A program made the translations under genes and the position numbers. The notes under the pieces were generated by a model. The model searched no databases. It was not told the DNA's origin and was given only the letters and a program-made list of their open reading frames with translations. Positions 1 to 6,937 of a DNA stretch of 17,624 bases are shown piece by piece (positions within the stretch are counted from its first letter, which is position 1; each line of letters opens with the position of its first letter). This stretch comes from Candidatus Aenigmatarchaeota archaeon (GTDB lineage: Archaea; Aenigmatarchaeota; Aenigmatarchaeia; CG10238-14; SCSR01): NCBI GenBank assembly GCA_030018055.1, contig JASEGN010000012.1:1-17624 (forward strand). Direction: 5' to 3'.

Positions 1-36
1 AAGAAGTTTGACCTTGACCGTAACAACCGATTTCAT
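1..36 (-). CDS. tnpB: Probable TnpB (IS200/IS605 OrfB), N-terminus only, truncated by window edge
   Basis: Reading the minus strand from the ATG at 36-34, twelve open codons give MKSVVTVKVKLL before the window ends. TnpB/OrfB proteins of the IS200/IS605 and IS1341 groups commonly begin with a short basic beta-strand of this kind (VKVKLL, usually followed by PT-x-EQ), so this is probably the start of a transposon-associated RNA-guided nuclease. A TATA-like element (minus-strand TATAAATAG, about 59-67) is centred roughly 27 nt upstream of the ATG, which suits a leaderless archaeal transcript. Only 12 residues are visible, so the assignment depends on an N-terminal resemblance and could be wrong. 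No catalytic residue can be checked here. Confidence 0.45.
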   Translation of the reverse strand, partial: MKSVVTVKVKLL

Positions 37-55
37 ATTTATTTATTTAATGGTT

Positions 56-70
56 AAACTATTTATATTT
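56..70 (-). promoter_or_regulatory. TATA-like box for the leftward gene at the edge
   Basis: The minus strand reads TAAATATAAATAG here, centred about 27 nt before the ATG at 36. This is the classical archaeal TATA-to-start spacing for a leaderless message. The same A/T block reads ATTTATATT on the plus strand and could also serve the rightward gene beginning near 151, with a leader of about 60 nt. Confidence 0.4.
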
Positions 71-114
71 ACCTCAATTCCTCCCCACCCTTTCGGATGG
101 AGTCTCCTTGAGGT
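71..114 (-). repeat. Inverted repeat / structured RNA-like element, possibly an IS200/IS605 end hairpin
   Basis: A perfect 7-bp outer inverted repeat (ACCTCAA at 71-77, TTGAGGT at 108-114) encloses a second hairpin. On the minus strand the inner stem is CUCCAUCC / GGGUGGGG, 8 bp including G.U wobbles, closed by a GAAA tetraloop of the GNRA type. Between the stems lies an internal loop made mostly of purines (GGAGA opposite AGGAA) that can form tandem G.A pairs. On the plus strand that loop is pyrimidine against pyrimidine and the inner stem has an A-C mismatch, so the minus strand is the better folding strand. The element sits 35 nt upstream of the putative tnpB start. It could be the terminal hairpin of that element, a remnant omega-RNA-type end, or a regulatory structure in the leader of the rightward gene. 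Confidence 0.5.
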
Positions 115-150
115 GTTTAAGATGAATTGCTTAAGGATGGAATTCAGATA

Positions 151-795
151 ATGATGAGGATGAAATATAAGTTTAAACCAAGAGGGTATGAGATAAAAAT
201 AACAGGAAAAAGCGTTGTGGTAATTAGTGTTATAGTTATTGGTCTTATCATTTCTTGGTTTATCTACAAGAGCTTTCAACCAATTACAACGATTGAATAT
301 AGGGGTGTAATTTTCAGTTTTAAGGAATTTAAACCAGATGTTGACTTAAGAAAGGTCATGAAAGTTCCAGTATACCCCAATGATGAGGCTATTAGCTCGC
401 TCGTTTTTAGCCCAAAAATAAAAAACATTTTCATAGTTTTTAAGGATTCTCCTGATAATGCACTTGTTGCTTTAAGTGGGGTGGAAATTGGTGTTAAGCT
501 TAAATTAGCTTTAACTACTCATGGTTATAAAGTGAAATCTGTCACAAATTTAACTCAAATGTTTGAGGCTAGGGAACAAGGATTTCTTACAATTTTTCCA
601 AGAGAGATTGCTTCCTATGATGGATTAGTTGGAGAAGAAGAAAGTCTACTCATAGCCTTAGTGCCACCTATTTTAACAAACGAAACTTTGGTGAAAGTTG
701 AAGATTATGTTATTTTTATCATGGGGAAGAATAGAGAAGATTTTGAATTAGCAACCATAAGATTTCTACTCGCAGCCTTTGATATAAAAGTTTAA
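151..795 (+). CDS. Membrane-anchored protein of unknown function
   Basis: I do not recognise a named family. The protein has a short basic N-terminus, one hydrophobic segment at about residues 21-40 (VVVISVIVIGLIISWF) and then a soluble domain of about 170 residues rich in beta-strand-like hydrophobic runs. The likely topology is an N-terminal anchor with the domain outside the membrane. Motif-like stretches are VPVYPNDEAISSLVF, then a run of segments of the form VIFIMGKNREDFELATIRFLL at the C-terminus. I chose the ATG at 151 (also 154, 160) over an upstream in-frame TTG at 127, because an AAGGATG purine run at 133-139 lies about 11 nt before it. The stop overlaps the stop of the convergent thioredoxin-like gene by 3 nt, so neither gene has room for its own terminator. 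Confidence 0.75.
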   Translation: MMRMKYKFKPRGYEIKITGKSVVVISVIVIGLIISWFIYKSFQPITTIEYRGVIFSFKEFKPDVDLRKVMKVPVYPNDEAISSLVFSPKIKNIFIVFKDSPDNALVALSGVEIGVKLKLALTTHGYKVKSVTNLTQMFEAREQGFLTIFPREIASYDGLVGEEESLLIALVPPILTNETLVKVEDYVIFIMGKNREDFELATIRFLLAAFDIKV

Positions 796-1466
796 CCAAT
801 TGCTAGCTTTGAATAAAAGATCTTCTCTAGTTCATCGGCCGTAACTAAACCCTCATACCTTTCATCGTCTACAACTAAAGTTGGAACAATGGTTACGTTG
901 TAACCAAGTCTTAACAATTTTACACTTCCCAACTCTTTACCAAGATCAAAATCCAGAGAAAAAATCATTGCTTTTTCCCTATATTTTTCTTTAATATAGC
1001 CCAAAGCTGCTCCTTGTTTTGGGCAATCAGGACAATAGACATTCGAATAAAAGTAAAGGATTGTTAAAAAAGTTTGGTTGCATTCTTCCTTTAGTTTTTT
1101 TGCATAATACCAATAATTCAACAAAATTATAGTATACGCTTTCTTTAACTCATAGAATTCAGGAGCTTTAATCTTCTCCGTTCTTTCATATTCCTCTACT
1201 TTACTTCCAAGCTTAGCTGTCTTCATCTGAATCTCATAAAAGCGTTCTTCTAGTATAGAGCAGGATTCATTCGGGAAAAAATTCAGTAAAACAAATTGAA
1301 GTGTTGCATCATCCCCAGAAATTCTTACCCTTGCTAACTCACTTTCCAAGAATTTTACTTTCTCTCCAGAAAGAAATAGACCAAAATAGACGCCTGCTAT
1401 TAGCACTGAAATGGTGATTATACCCGCAATTATGTAAATTTCCAAGCTAATTTTTCTCTTTACCAT
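792..1466 (-). CDS. Membrane-anchored thioredoxin-like protein with CPDC motif
   Basis: The 224-aa product has a signal-anchor helix at about residues 9-32, a helical or coiled-coil segment at about 35-130 with two further cysteines (Cys69, Cys129), and a thioredoxin-fold domain from about residue 132. The redox motif CPDC is at 145-148 (FYSNVYCPDCPKQG), and the cis-proline signature is IVPTLVV with Pro195. The first strand leading into the CxxC and the VDDERYEGL tail fit the family. It is probably an extracytoplasmic disulfide oxidoreductase or a thiol-dependent partner of secreted proteins; the direction of the reaction cannot be read from sequence. It is the last gene of the leftward block. 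Its ATG overlaps the end of the upstream glycosyltransferase gene by 7 nt, so translational coupling is likely. Confidence 0.85.
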   Translation of the reverse strand: MVKRKISLEIYIIAGIITISVLIAGVYFGLFLSGEKVKFLESELARVRISGDDATLQFVLLNFFPNESCSILEERFYEIQMKTAKLGSKVEEYERTEKIKAPEFYELKKAYTIILLNYWYYAKKLKEECNQTFLTILYFYSNVYCPDCPKQGAALGYIKEKYREKAMIFSLDFDLGKELGSVKLLRLGYNVTIVPTLVVDDERYEGLVTADELEKIFYSKLAIG

Positions 1467-2680
1467 TTTTTACTCACTCTCAGAACTTCACAAAATGCGG
1501 CAACAACCCACCAGAGTGAGATTAGAATTGGATAGATGAAAAGAAAAAGTAGATATCTATCAAATTTTTTCATTAGTCCTATCCTTTCTTTAGAAAGACT
1601 AATGCTTAGACATATGGAGAATAAACCAAGAAAAAGAAAGAATACATGAAAAAAAGAAAATGAGCTCAGCCATAATACACTAACCTCAATTTCAGGTGGT
1701 ATAATTAAATAATTCATATAGTTCCAAGCTATGAAATAATTAACAATATCTCTTATGGAATTGTAAAGAGAAGAGAAGAGAAGAAATCCCAAACAGAAAA
1801 TCCAAAAGAAATTTGCTGGAAGGATGAAAAATCCAAAATTACCATATTTTAAATTTCCAATCATGTGAGAATATCTCCTAACATTTTCCAAGTACCCCCG
1901 ATACCATCTTATCCTTTGATTCCATAGGCCCATAAAACTTTTTGGCGCATTTGTATAAGTATAGGCATCGATTGAATTTGCAAGTCTATAGCCGCGATCC
2001 CTCAGCCTAAATGTTATTTCCATATCTTCGGTAAGGCTACTTCCATCCCAACCTCCTATTTCCCTTACTACTGAAGTCCTATAAATGCCACCAGGTCCAG
2101 GAACTACATATTCACATTCAAAAATGCTGAAAAGTTTTCTTAGAAAAATTTGGAATAGGTACTCCATCCACTGAATTTTTCTTATCCAAGAATCCACGTT
2201 TACAACCTTTATTGCTGGTGTTGCAGCAGCTACTTCCCTTTTTTGAAATAGTCCTACTAATTTGTAAAGATAGTTTGCGTCAGGGAAAGAATCGGCATCC
2301 ATGCATGCTACTAGTTCTGTGGTTACATGTTTTAATCCATGATTTAATGCTGCTGCCTTTCCGGCGTGTTTTTGCTTCAAAACTTTAACATCTTTATATT
2401 TTCTCGCCATTTTTACTGTATTGTCGGTTGAGCCATCATCTATCACTATAACTTTCAGTTTTTCTTTCGGATAATTTAAAGAAAGTATTTTCTCCAGACA
2501 TTCACTTATTTTCTTTTCTTCATTATAGGCAGGAAGTAAAAATGTTATGGAATGTAGTTTTTTTGGTCTTGGTTCAGAAAAAATTCTCTTTCTATTTTTA
2601 AAGAAAAGTGTAAGCCATAGAATAGAGCAGTAGATCATGAAAACATAAACTGCCACTACAACTATGTCCGCTACCTGCAT
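1460..2680 (-). CDS. Membrane GT2 glycosyltransferase, processive (NodC/HasA/BcsA-like) type
   Basis: The 406-aa product has an N-terminal transmembrane helix at about 6-27, a cytosolic GT-A domain, and three or four C-terminal membrane helices from about residue 280. Family motifs are visible in order: PAYNEE (50-55), DDGSTDNT (81-88), the DxD-equivalent DAD (128-130), GPGGIYR acceptor loop, TED catalytic-base region (217-219) and QRIRW (255-259), the Q-x-x-RW signature of processive beta-glycan synthases. It probably uses a nucleotide-sugar to extend a polysaccharide or lipid-linked glycan at the cytoplasmic face. The sugar cannot be told. Start is ATG 2680, 33 nt after the stop of the upstream GT-C gene, within the same leftward block. 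Confidence 0.9.
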   Translation of the reverse strand: MQVADIVVVAVYVFMIYCSILWLTLFFKNRKRIFSEPRPKKLHSITFLLPAYNEEKKISECLEKILSLNYPKEKLKVIVIDDGSTDNTVKMARKYKDVKVLKQKHAGKAAALNHGLKHVTTELVACMDADSFPDANYLYKLVGLFQKREVAAATPAIKVVNVDSWIRKIQWMEYLFQIFLRKLFSIFECEYVVPGPGGIYRTSVVREIGGWDGSSLTEDMEITFRLRDRGYRLANSIDAYTYTNAPKSFMGLWNQRIRWYRGYLENVRRYSHMIGNLKYGNFGFFILPANFFWIFCLGFLLFSSLYNSIRDIVNYFIAWNYMNYLIIPPEIEVSVLWLSSFSFFHVFFLFLGLFSICLSISLSKERIGLMKKFDRYLLFLFIYPILISLWWVVAAFCEVLRVSKKW

Positions 2681-2713
2681 AAGTATAACTTATTTTCCAG
2701 ATACTATAAATTT

Positions 2714-4066
2714 CTATGATATTGATATGTATCTATAAACTTTGATAGTAGCACACTCATTTGAGAATGCCTTTTCCAATTCAAGTATTGGTTTTTGTTC
2801 AATTTCTACTATTTCTTCAAAACCTCTGATACCACCTCTGATAACTACATATTTAGGTTTTTGCTCTTCCATTATTCGCTCTAACTCTTCAGCAGAATAA
2901 ATACTTTTTTCAGGCAAAGAAATGCTAGCGTTTGTAAAGAAGCCAAAGTATGGCCAAAAATCAGATATTATCCTATCATTAGAATTGACACGTGGTTGAA
3001 TATAATTAATACTTTGGTCTAGTACAGACCAGCATATACTTTCTACCTCAAATGCTTCTGAAAGTTTCCACAGAGGAAAAATTATTGATGAACAGATAAT
3101 TAGTAGGATGCTTAACTTATAAAGCCACACTTTTTTCCATTTCCAAGCTACTTGGAAACCATTCCATACCCAAAAATAAAGCCATGGTAGTATACCTAAC
3201 CAGTACCGCATATCTTTAAGATTAATTAGAAAAAAATGAACAACGATGAAAATTATCAAGTAAAGATAGGGTATGTTATCATACCATTCTTTTTTTTGTT
3301 TTAAAAATAATACAAACCCTATCATCATAAATGGAAATAGGAAGTTCAAAACCAATCCAAGATTTATCAATTGTAACCAAGTGGGCTCAGTAAATGGTGC
3401 AGTCCATCGAGCGGCAGTAATTATGTTTTGTTTAAATTGGAATATTGGATCTCCATAGTACGCTAAATTAAATGCAGCCCATATGCTTGTTGGAATTAAG
3501 AAACCGAGTGCAAATTTTTGTATCATTCTAAATTTCTTTTTTTTACTAATTTTCGCAAATACTAAACTTATACCGATTGCAAGAAGGAAGATACTACTAA
3601 GAAATCTAAAAAGGAATGATATCGCCATCGCAAGTCCAGCATTAACTGGTTTTTCTTTTTTCAGCCAGTAAAATGTGAGAATAAGAAAAGACAATGATGG
3701 TATATCTGAGTAAATTCTAAAGCCCCAATACAACATCAAATATGAAATGGCAAACAAGCCAGTTAAAACTGAAGCAGATTTGTTAGAAAAGTAAGTAGAG
3801 GTAAGCTTATAGAAAATCCATAGACAAAATGTCGTTAATAAGATAACAATAGTTTTCGCGACAACTATGTTTTTCCCGGTAATGAACCATGAGGAACCGA
3901 TTAAAAAAGATAACATGGGTGGTCTAAACCAATCCTCCCTATAATTAGTTTCTCCTATCAAAATTTTTGCATTGCTTAAAAAAGCTACTTCATCCCAAAT
4001 TAAGTGTTTAGTATAGGAATTCAAAAAGAGGAGTAAGAAGAAAAATGTTATAAGAAAAAAATACAA
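2714..4066 (-). CDS. GT-C (family 39 / PMT-like) membrane glycosyltransferase
   Basis: The product is a polytopic protein of about 450 aa with roughly ten hydrophobic segments. The first luminal loop carries the acidic motif WDE (24-26), and about 22 residues later RPP (48-50) in the context DWFRPPMLSF. This arrangement is typical of PMT/ArnT-like enzymes that use a polyprenol-phosphate sugar as donor. The last 90 residues or so form an extracytoplasmic tail (YVVIRGG, ELEKAF). The start is uncertain: the frame opens with TTG at 4066 and no ATG lies early in it, and I see no clear Shine-Dalgarno. The donor could be made by the DPM1-like enzyme two genes upstream. Protein versus lipid acceptor cannot be distinguished. 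Confidence 0.85.
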   Translation of the reverse strand: MYFFLITFFFLLLFLNSYTKHLIWDEVAFLSNAKILIGETNYREDWFRPPMLSFLIGSSWFITGKNIVVAKTIVILLTTFCLWIFYKLTSTYFSNKSASVLTGLFAISYLMLYWGFRIYSDIPSLSFLILTFYWLKKEKPVNAGLAMAISFLFRFLSSIFLLAIGISLVFAKISKKKKFRMIQKFALGFLIPTSIWAAFNLAYYGDPIFQFKQNIITAARWTAPFTEPTWLQLINLGLVLNFLFPFMMIGFVLFLKQKKEWYDNIPYLYLIIFIVVHFFLINLKDMRYWLGILPWLYFWVWNGFQVAWKWKKVWLYKLSILLIICSSIIFPLWKLSEAFEVESICWSVLDQSINYIQPRVNSNDRIISDFWPYFGFFTNASISLPEKSIYSAEELERIMEEQKPKYVVIRGGIRGFEEIVEIEQKPILELEKAFSNECATIKVYRYISIS

Positions 4067-4089
4067 TAAGTGTTGACTTTTTAAAAAAA

Positions 4090-5352
4090 CTATTTTATCA
4101 CCTTTACTACTTCAAGCAAATTGTTTATTATCGGAATTGGTCCAGCTGTCATATCAGTCCAAGGATTAATTACACCTATTATGGAGATTATCGAAGAAAT
4201 TATAAAAAGTGGTAGAAAGTATGGAAAATCGTCTCTCAAATGTAGGGAACCTACAAAGAACATGAATGGAATTAAAGGCACAAACCACCTTATTCCATAG
4301 CTAAAACCTCCATAGTTATTTGTTCTAAGGATGAAAAAGCTAAGTGTAACGATTATTGCAACTGATAACAAAATAACCTCTTTTTTTAAAATTTTTATTT
4401 TTTTGTATCTTAAAAGTGCAAAAGGAAAAATTAAGAGAATTGGACTGAAAGAAAATAGTCCATGAAATCCTATCAGTGAATGAAAAGCGTAGGTCACCAA
4501 TGAGCTAAAGGAATGTTCTGCGAATCCAGAGAGCTGCTTCAATTTCCATTCAGAACCTTCATAAAAGAAGTACTCTGGATAAAATGTGACTGGTATTGGT
4601 GTCCTACTTACCTGATAATTTAGAATTGAATGAAGAAACAAAAATGGTATAGTAGCGAGTAGATAGAAAAGCATGTATTTTCTTTGAAAACTTAAATTGA
4701 TGTATAGTAAAAAACAAAAGAAGAATACAATCCCTACAATCATATCGATAGCTATAGCTAAAGATGCTAATAACCCAGCAACGAATATATTCGCGAAAGA
4801 AAGTCTACAAATCCTGCTTTTTAAGAGAAGATAAAATGCTATGAATAGGAATGCACCAGTAATAACGTGATTGTTAAAAACTATGCTCCATGGTAGCAGG
4901 AGAGTAGCAAACCCCAGCCCTAATAATAGCTTGTTTCTAACCTTCTTCCTTACTTCAATTAATTTTAAACTTTTTTCAAAAAACAGAAGAGCAATTAATG
5001 CTGGTATCCCACTGAACAAAAGAGTTAGTGTACGATAAACAACATTCTCATTATCTTTAAAACTTAGGCCATTTTTTTTCAACAGGAAGTATGGTCCTGA
5101 AGCTAAAAACGAAAGTACGGGCAACTTATCCGAATAGAAATGTCCGTTAATATAAACTTTATCTCCTGTCCAATTGTAGGTTGAGTTGTCTATTATAAAG
5201 TTTCCTCTTTCAACCAATGATTCTATGGTTGCCATCCTAGAAGCATCATTCCAGCTTCCTACATGAGCTTTTGTAAATAGAAGGAGAAAAATAAAGAAAA
5301 TAAGGTACGTTTTATTATTTTTTAACTGTTTGATAAACAGACTTTTTCCCAT
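4090..5352 (-). CDS. Polytopic GT-C-like membrane protein, putative glycosyltransferase
   Basis: The product has 420 residues and about ten transmembrane segments. After the first helix the loop carries an acidic motif (SWNDASRM, residues 33-40) followed by GHFYSDKLPVLSF (about 70-82), the layout seen in GT39/GT87-like archaeal membrane transferases. I know of no exact family name. I chose ATG 5352, not the upstream ATG at 5472. The 40 extra residues would lie entirely inside the end of the DPM1-like gene, while ATG 5352 starts 1 nt after that gene's TAG (TAGAATG). It probably transfers a polyprenol-phosphate-linked sugar at the outer face. Membrane topology is secure, the catalytic role is inference. 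Confidence 0.75.
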   Translation of the reverse strand: MGKSLFIKQLKNNKTYLIFFIFLLLFTKAHVGSWNDASRMATIESLVERGNFIIDNSTYNWTGDKVYINGHFYSDKLPVLSFLASGPYFLLKKNGLSFKDNENVVYRTLTLLFSGIPALIALLFFEKSLKLIEVRKKVRNKLLLGLGFATLLLPWSIVFNNHVITGAFLFIAFYLLLKSRICRLSFANIFVAGLLASLAIAIDMIVGIVFFFCFLLYINLSFQRKYMLFYLLATIPFLFLHSILNYQVSRTPIPVTFYPEYFFYEGSEWKLKQLSGFAEHSFSSLVTYAFHSLIGFHGLFSFSPILLIFPFALLRYKKIKILKKEVILLSVAIIVTLSFFILRTNNYGGFSYGIRWFVPLIPFMFFVGSLHLRDDFPYFLPLFIISSIISIIGVINPWTDMTAGPIPIINNLLEVVKVIK

Positions 5353-5353
5353 T

Positions 5354-6040
5354 CTAAAATCCAATCTTGAAAAGATAAAGAGAAAATAATTGCAGTAAGA
5401 AATTAAAAATTTCTTTAAACGTGAATTTACTCTTACCCATTCTTCTTGAGGTAAATGTGTATGGAACTTCAACTATTTTTGGCTCACATTTTACCATTAT
5501 CTCCAGCCCAATTTTAAATCCTCGTGGTGATAACTTTTTATTCTGAATTATCTCCTTCTTAAAGAAGAAAAATCCTGAAGTTGGATCTCTTGTTTTAACT
5601 ATTGGTTTTGCCAATAAGTTTGCAGCTAAAGAAACAATCTTTCTTAACATGCTCCAGCTTTTAATCTTTCCCCCTTTAGCGTATCTTGTACCAATTACTA
5701 GTTCACAAGTTTTAATCTTCTTAAGAAGGGATGGTATTTTAGGGGGAGGATGGCTAAAGTCTGCATCCATTACACCTATTATATCACTATTGGAAATTTT
5801 AATTCCAGTTAAAACTGCACTGGAAAGCCCAGCTTTCTTCTTTCTATGAAATACCAGCAAGTTTTTATATCTTTTTCTCAGACTTTCGGCTATAGCTCCT
5901 GTTCCATCAGGAGAATTATCATCAACAACAATCACTTCACCTTTTATTTTATTTTTCTTAAAAACCCGGAATATTTCCGTTGTAATTATTTGAATGTTTT
6001 CTTTTTCATTATAAGTTGGAAGGATGATAGAAACATGCAT
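5354..6040 (-). CDS. Polyprenol (dolichol)-phosphate mannosyltransferase-like GT2, DPM1 type
   Basis: The 228-aa product starts MHVSIILPTYNEKENI and carries DDNSPDGT (40-47), DADFSHPP (92-98), GTRYAKGG, DPTSGFFFF and RRMGKSKF. These are the consecutive hallmarks of DPM1-type synthases, which transfer a sugar, usually mannose or glucose, from a nucleotide-sugar to polyprenol phosphate on the cytosolic side. It ends after a short hydrophobic segment (FNFLLQLFSLYLF), so it has at most one membrane contact and lacks the GtrA-like C-terminal domain of some archaeal homologues. Its ATG directly follows the TAA of pth2 (TAAATG). The next gene starts 1 nt after its stop. It is the natural donor-supplier for the two GT-C proteins that follow. 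Mannose specificity is not proven. Confidence 0.9.
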   Translation of the reverse strand: MHVSIILPTYNEKENIQIITTEIFRVFKKNKIKGEVIVVDDNSPDGTGAIAESLRKRYKNLLVFHRKKKAGLSSAVLTGIKISNSDIIGVMDADFSHPPPKIPSLLKKIKTCELVIGTRYAKGGKIKSWSMLRKIVSLAANLLAKPIVKTRDPTSGFFFFKKEIIQNKKLSPRGFKIGLEIMVKCEPKIVEVPYTFTSRRMGKSKFTFKEIFNFLLQLFSLYLFKIGF

Positions 6041-6382
6041 TTAATATAATTTTAGTTTTCCAGTAATTTTATCTATATAGTCTTCTTTTGCAGGACCTAT
6101 TGCTAAGGCTGTTACTGTTCCTGGTTTTAATTGAGTTAGACCTGCATTCTTAACAAGAAAACATGGAAGCTTTAAAGCTTTGGCTTTTGGGTAAAGTTCT
6201 TTTAATTCCTTCAAACTACCTACCTTTAAAACTATTTTCTTCCCACCTTCTTTTTGCCATCTTTCTACTGTTTGGTTATTTGCTAGTTGAAGTGCTCCTA
6301 TGGAAGCATGTAAAGCTTGAGCGATTACTTTACCTCGTTCCATCTTAATGTCCTTTCTTAAAATTATCGTTTGCTTATACAT
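6041..6382 (-). CDS. pth2: Peptidyl-tRNA hydrolase, Pth2 family
   Basis: The 113-aa product has the typical length of archaeal and eukaryotic Pth2 and the family pattern: KQTIILRKDIKMERGKVIAQ, then QALHASIGA, W-x-x-EGGKKIVLKV, LPCFLVKNAGLTQL-x-PGT and TALAIGP near the C-terminus. It cleaves peptidyl-tRNAs that dissociate from ribosomes and recycles tRNA in the cytosol. I chose ATG 6382 over the ATG at 6409: it removes nine residues unlike the family and gives a TAATG overlap with the stop of the upstream VTT gene, the usual arrangement for coupled translation. Its place inside a membrane and glycosylation gene block is probably operon packing and not shared function. Confidence 0.95.
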   Translation of the reverse strand: MYKQTIILRKDIKMERGKVIAQALHASIGALQLANNQTVERWQKEGGKKIVLKVGSLKELKELYPKAKALKLPCFLVKNAGLTQLKPGTVTALAIGPAKEDYIDKITGKLKLY

Positions 6383-6894
6383 TAAATACCAATCCAGCCT
6401 ATGATCCAACTACCAACAAATGTTATAAGAAGATATTTAGAAACTTTTCCTATAATCGCTGCTACCAGAAATTTTTTCACATCATATCTTACTGCTCCGC
6501 TTAAGATGCCAACGAAGTCAAATGTAAAAGGTATAAAGCTTGCGACAATTATAATGTAAAAACAGTATTTTTTAAACATTTTAGAAGTTGTTTTTAATAT
6601 GGTTTTATGTAATACTCCAAGCAGTCCGTGTGGTCTGCGTTTTTTCTCCTTAATTATCGCTCTTCCACCTGCACCAATCAAATATCCTGTAATTTCTCCA
6701 ATACCTGCTCCTACACCCGCTAGAATTCCAACCAAATATGGATTTAACCCTAGACCGACAGTGAGGAGAATTGCAATATCAAGGGGTAAGGGTAAAAATA
6801 TGGTTGATGTTGAGACCATTCCAATAAAAAATACAGCTAGGTAACTAAAATTCATCAATAAATACTTTACCAAAGCAGTAAACTCAACTATCAT
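6382..6894 (-). CDS. VTT/DedA-like (SNARE-associated, YqaA-like) small membrane protein
   Basis: The 170-aa product has hydrophobic helices at about 10-35, 36-60, 105-125 and 140-168. The re-entrant region contains the G-rich signature LAGVGAGIGEITGYLIGAGGR (about 58-78), which resembles the VTT domain of YqaA and DedA proteins. In bacteria the DedA superfamily includes lipid scramblases and flippases for undecaprenyl phosphate. A role in recycling polyprenyl phosphate would fit with the DPM1-like gene two positions downstream, but this is inference. It is the first gene of the leftward block. Its ATG lies 43 bp from the divergent PfpI gene and shares an AT-rich promoter region with it. Confidence 0.8.
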   Translation of the reverse strand: MIVEFTALVKYLLMNFSYLAVFFIGMVSTSTIFLPLPLDIAILLTVGLGLNPYLVGILAGVGAGIGEITGYLIGAGGRAIIKEKKRRPHGLLGVLHKTILKTTSKMFKKYCFYIIIVASFIPFTFDFVGILSGAVRYDVKKFLVAAIIGKVSKYLLITFVGSWIIGWIGI

Positions 6895-6937
6895 AAAAAT
6901 ATTTACTCTCGGTTTAATATATTGACAAGGTGATGTA
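6895..6937. promoter_or_regulatory. Divergent promoter region (VTT block leftward, PfpI gene rightward)
   Basis: This 43-bp spacer has an AT-rich, nearly palindromic core TTTAATATATTGA (about 6913-6925) that can be read as a TATA-like box on both strands. Near its right end AAGGTGAT (6927-6934) matches the Shine-Dalgarno consensus expected from an archaeal 16S 3' end. It lies only 3 nt before the TTG at 6938, a short spacing. Confidence 0.45.

Noticed and set aside
43..279. 78-codon reading frame on the minus strand at the left end
   Set aside because: It runs antisense to the membrane-protein gene for most of its length, has no recognisable protein pattern and includes the 71-114 stem-loop.
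5353..5472. 40-residue N-terminal extension of the GT-C-like protein from an ATG at 5472
   Set aside because: It lies wholly within the end of the DPM1-like gene in another frame. ATG 5352 starts 1 nt after that gene's stop and gives a normal signal-anchor start.
6383..6409. Longer Pth2 start at ATG 6409
   Set aside because: The nine extra residues are unlike the family, and the TAATG junction at 6382 is the more natural start.
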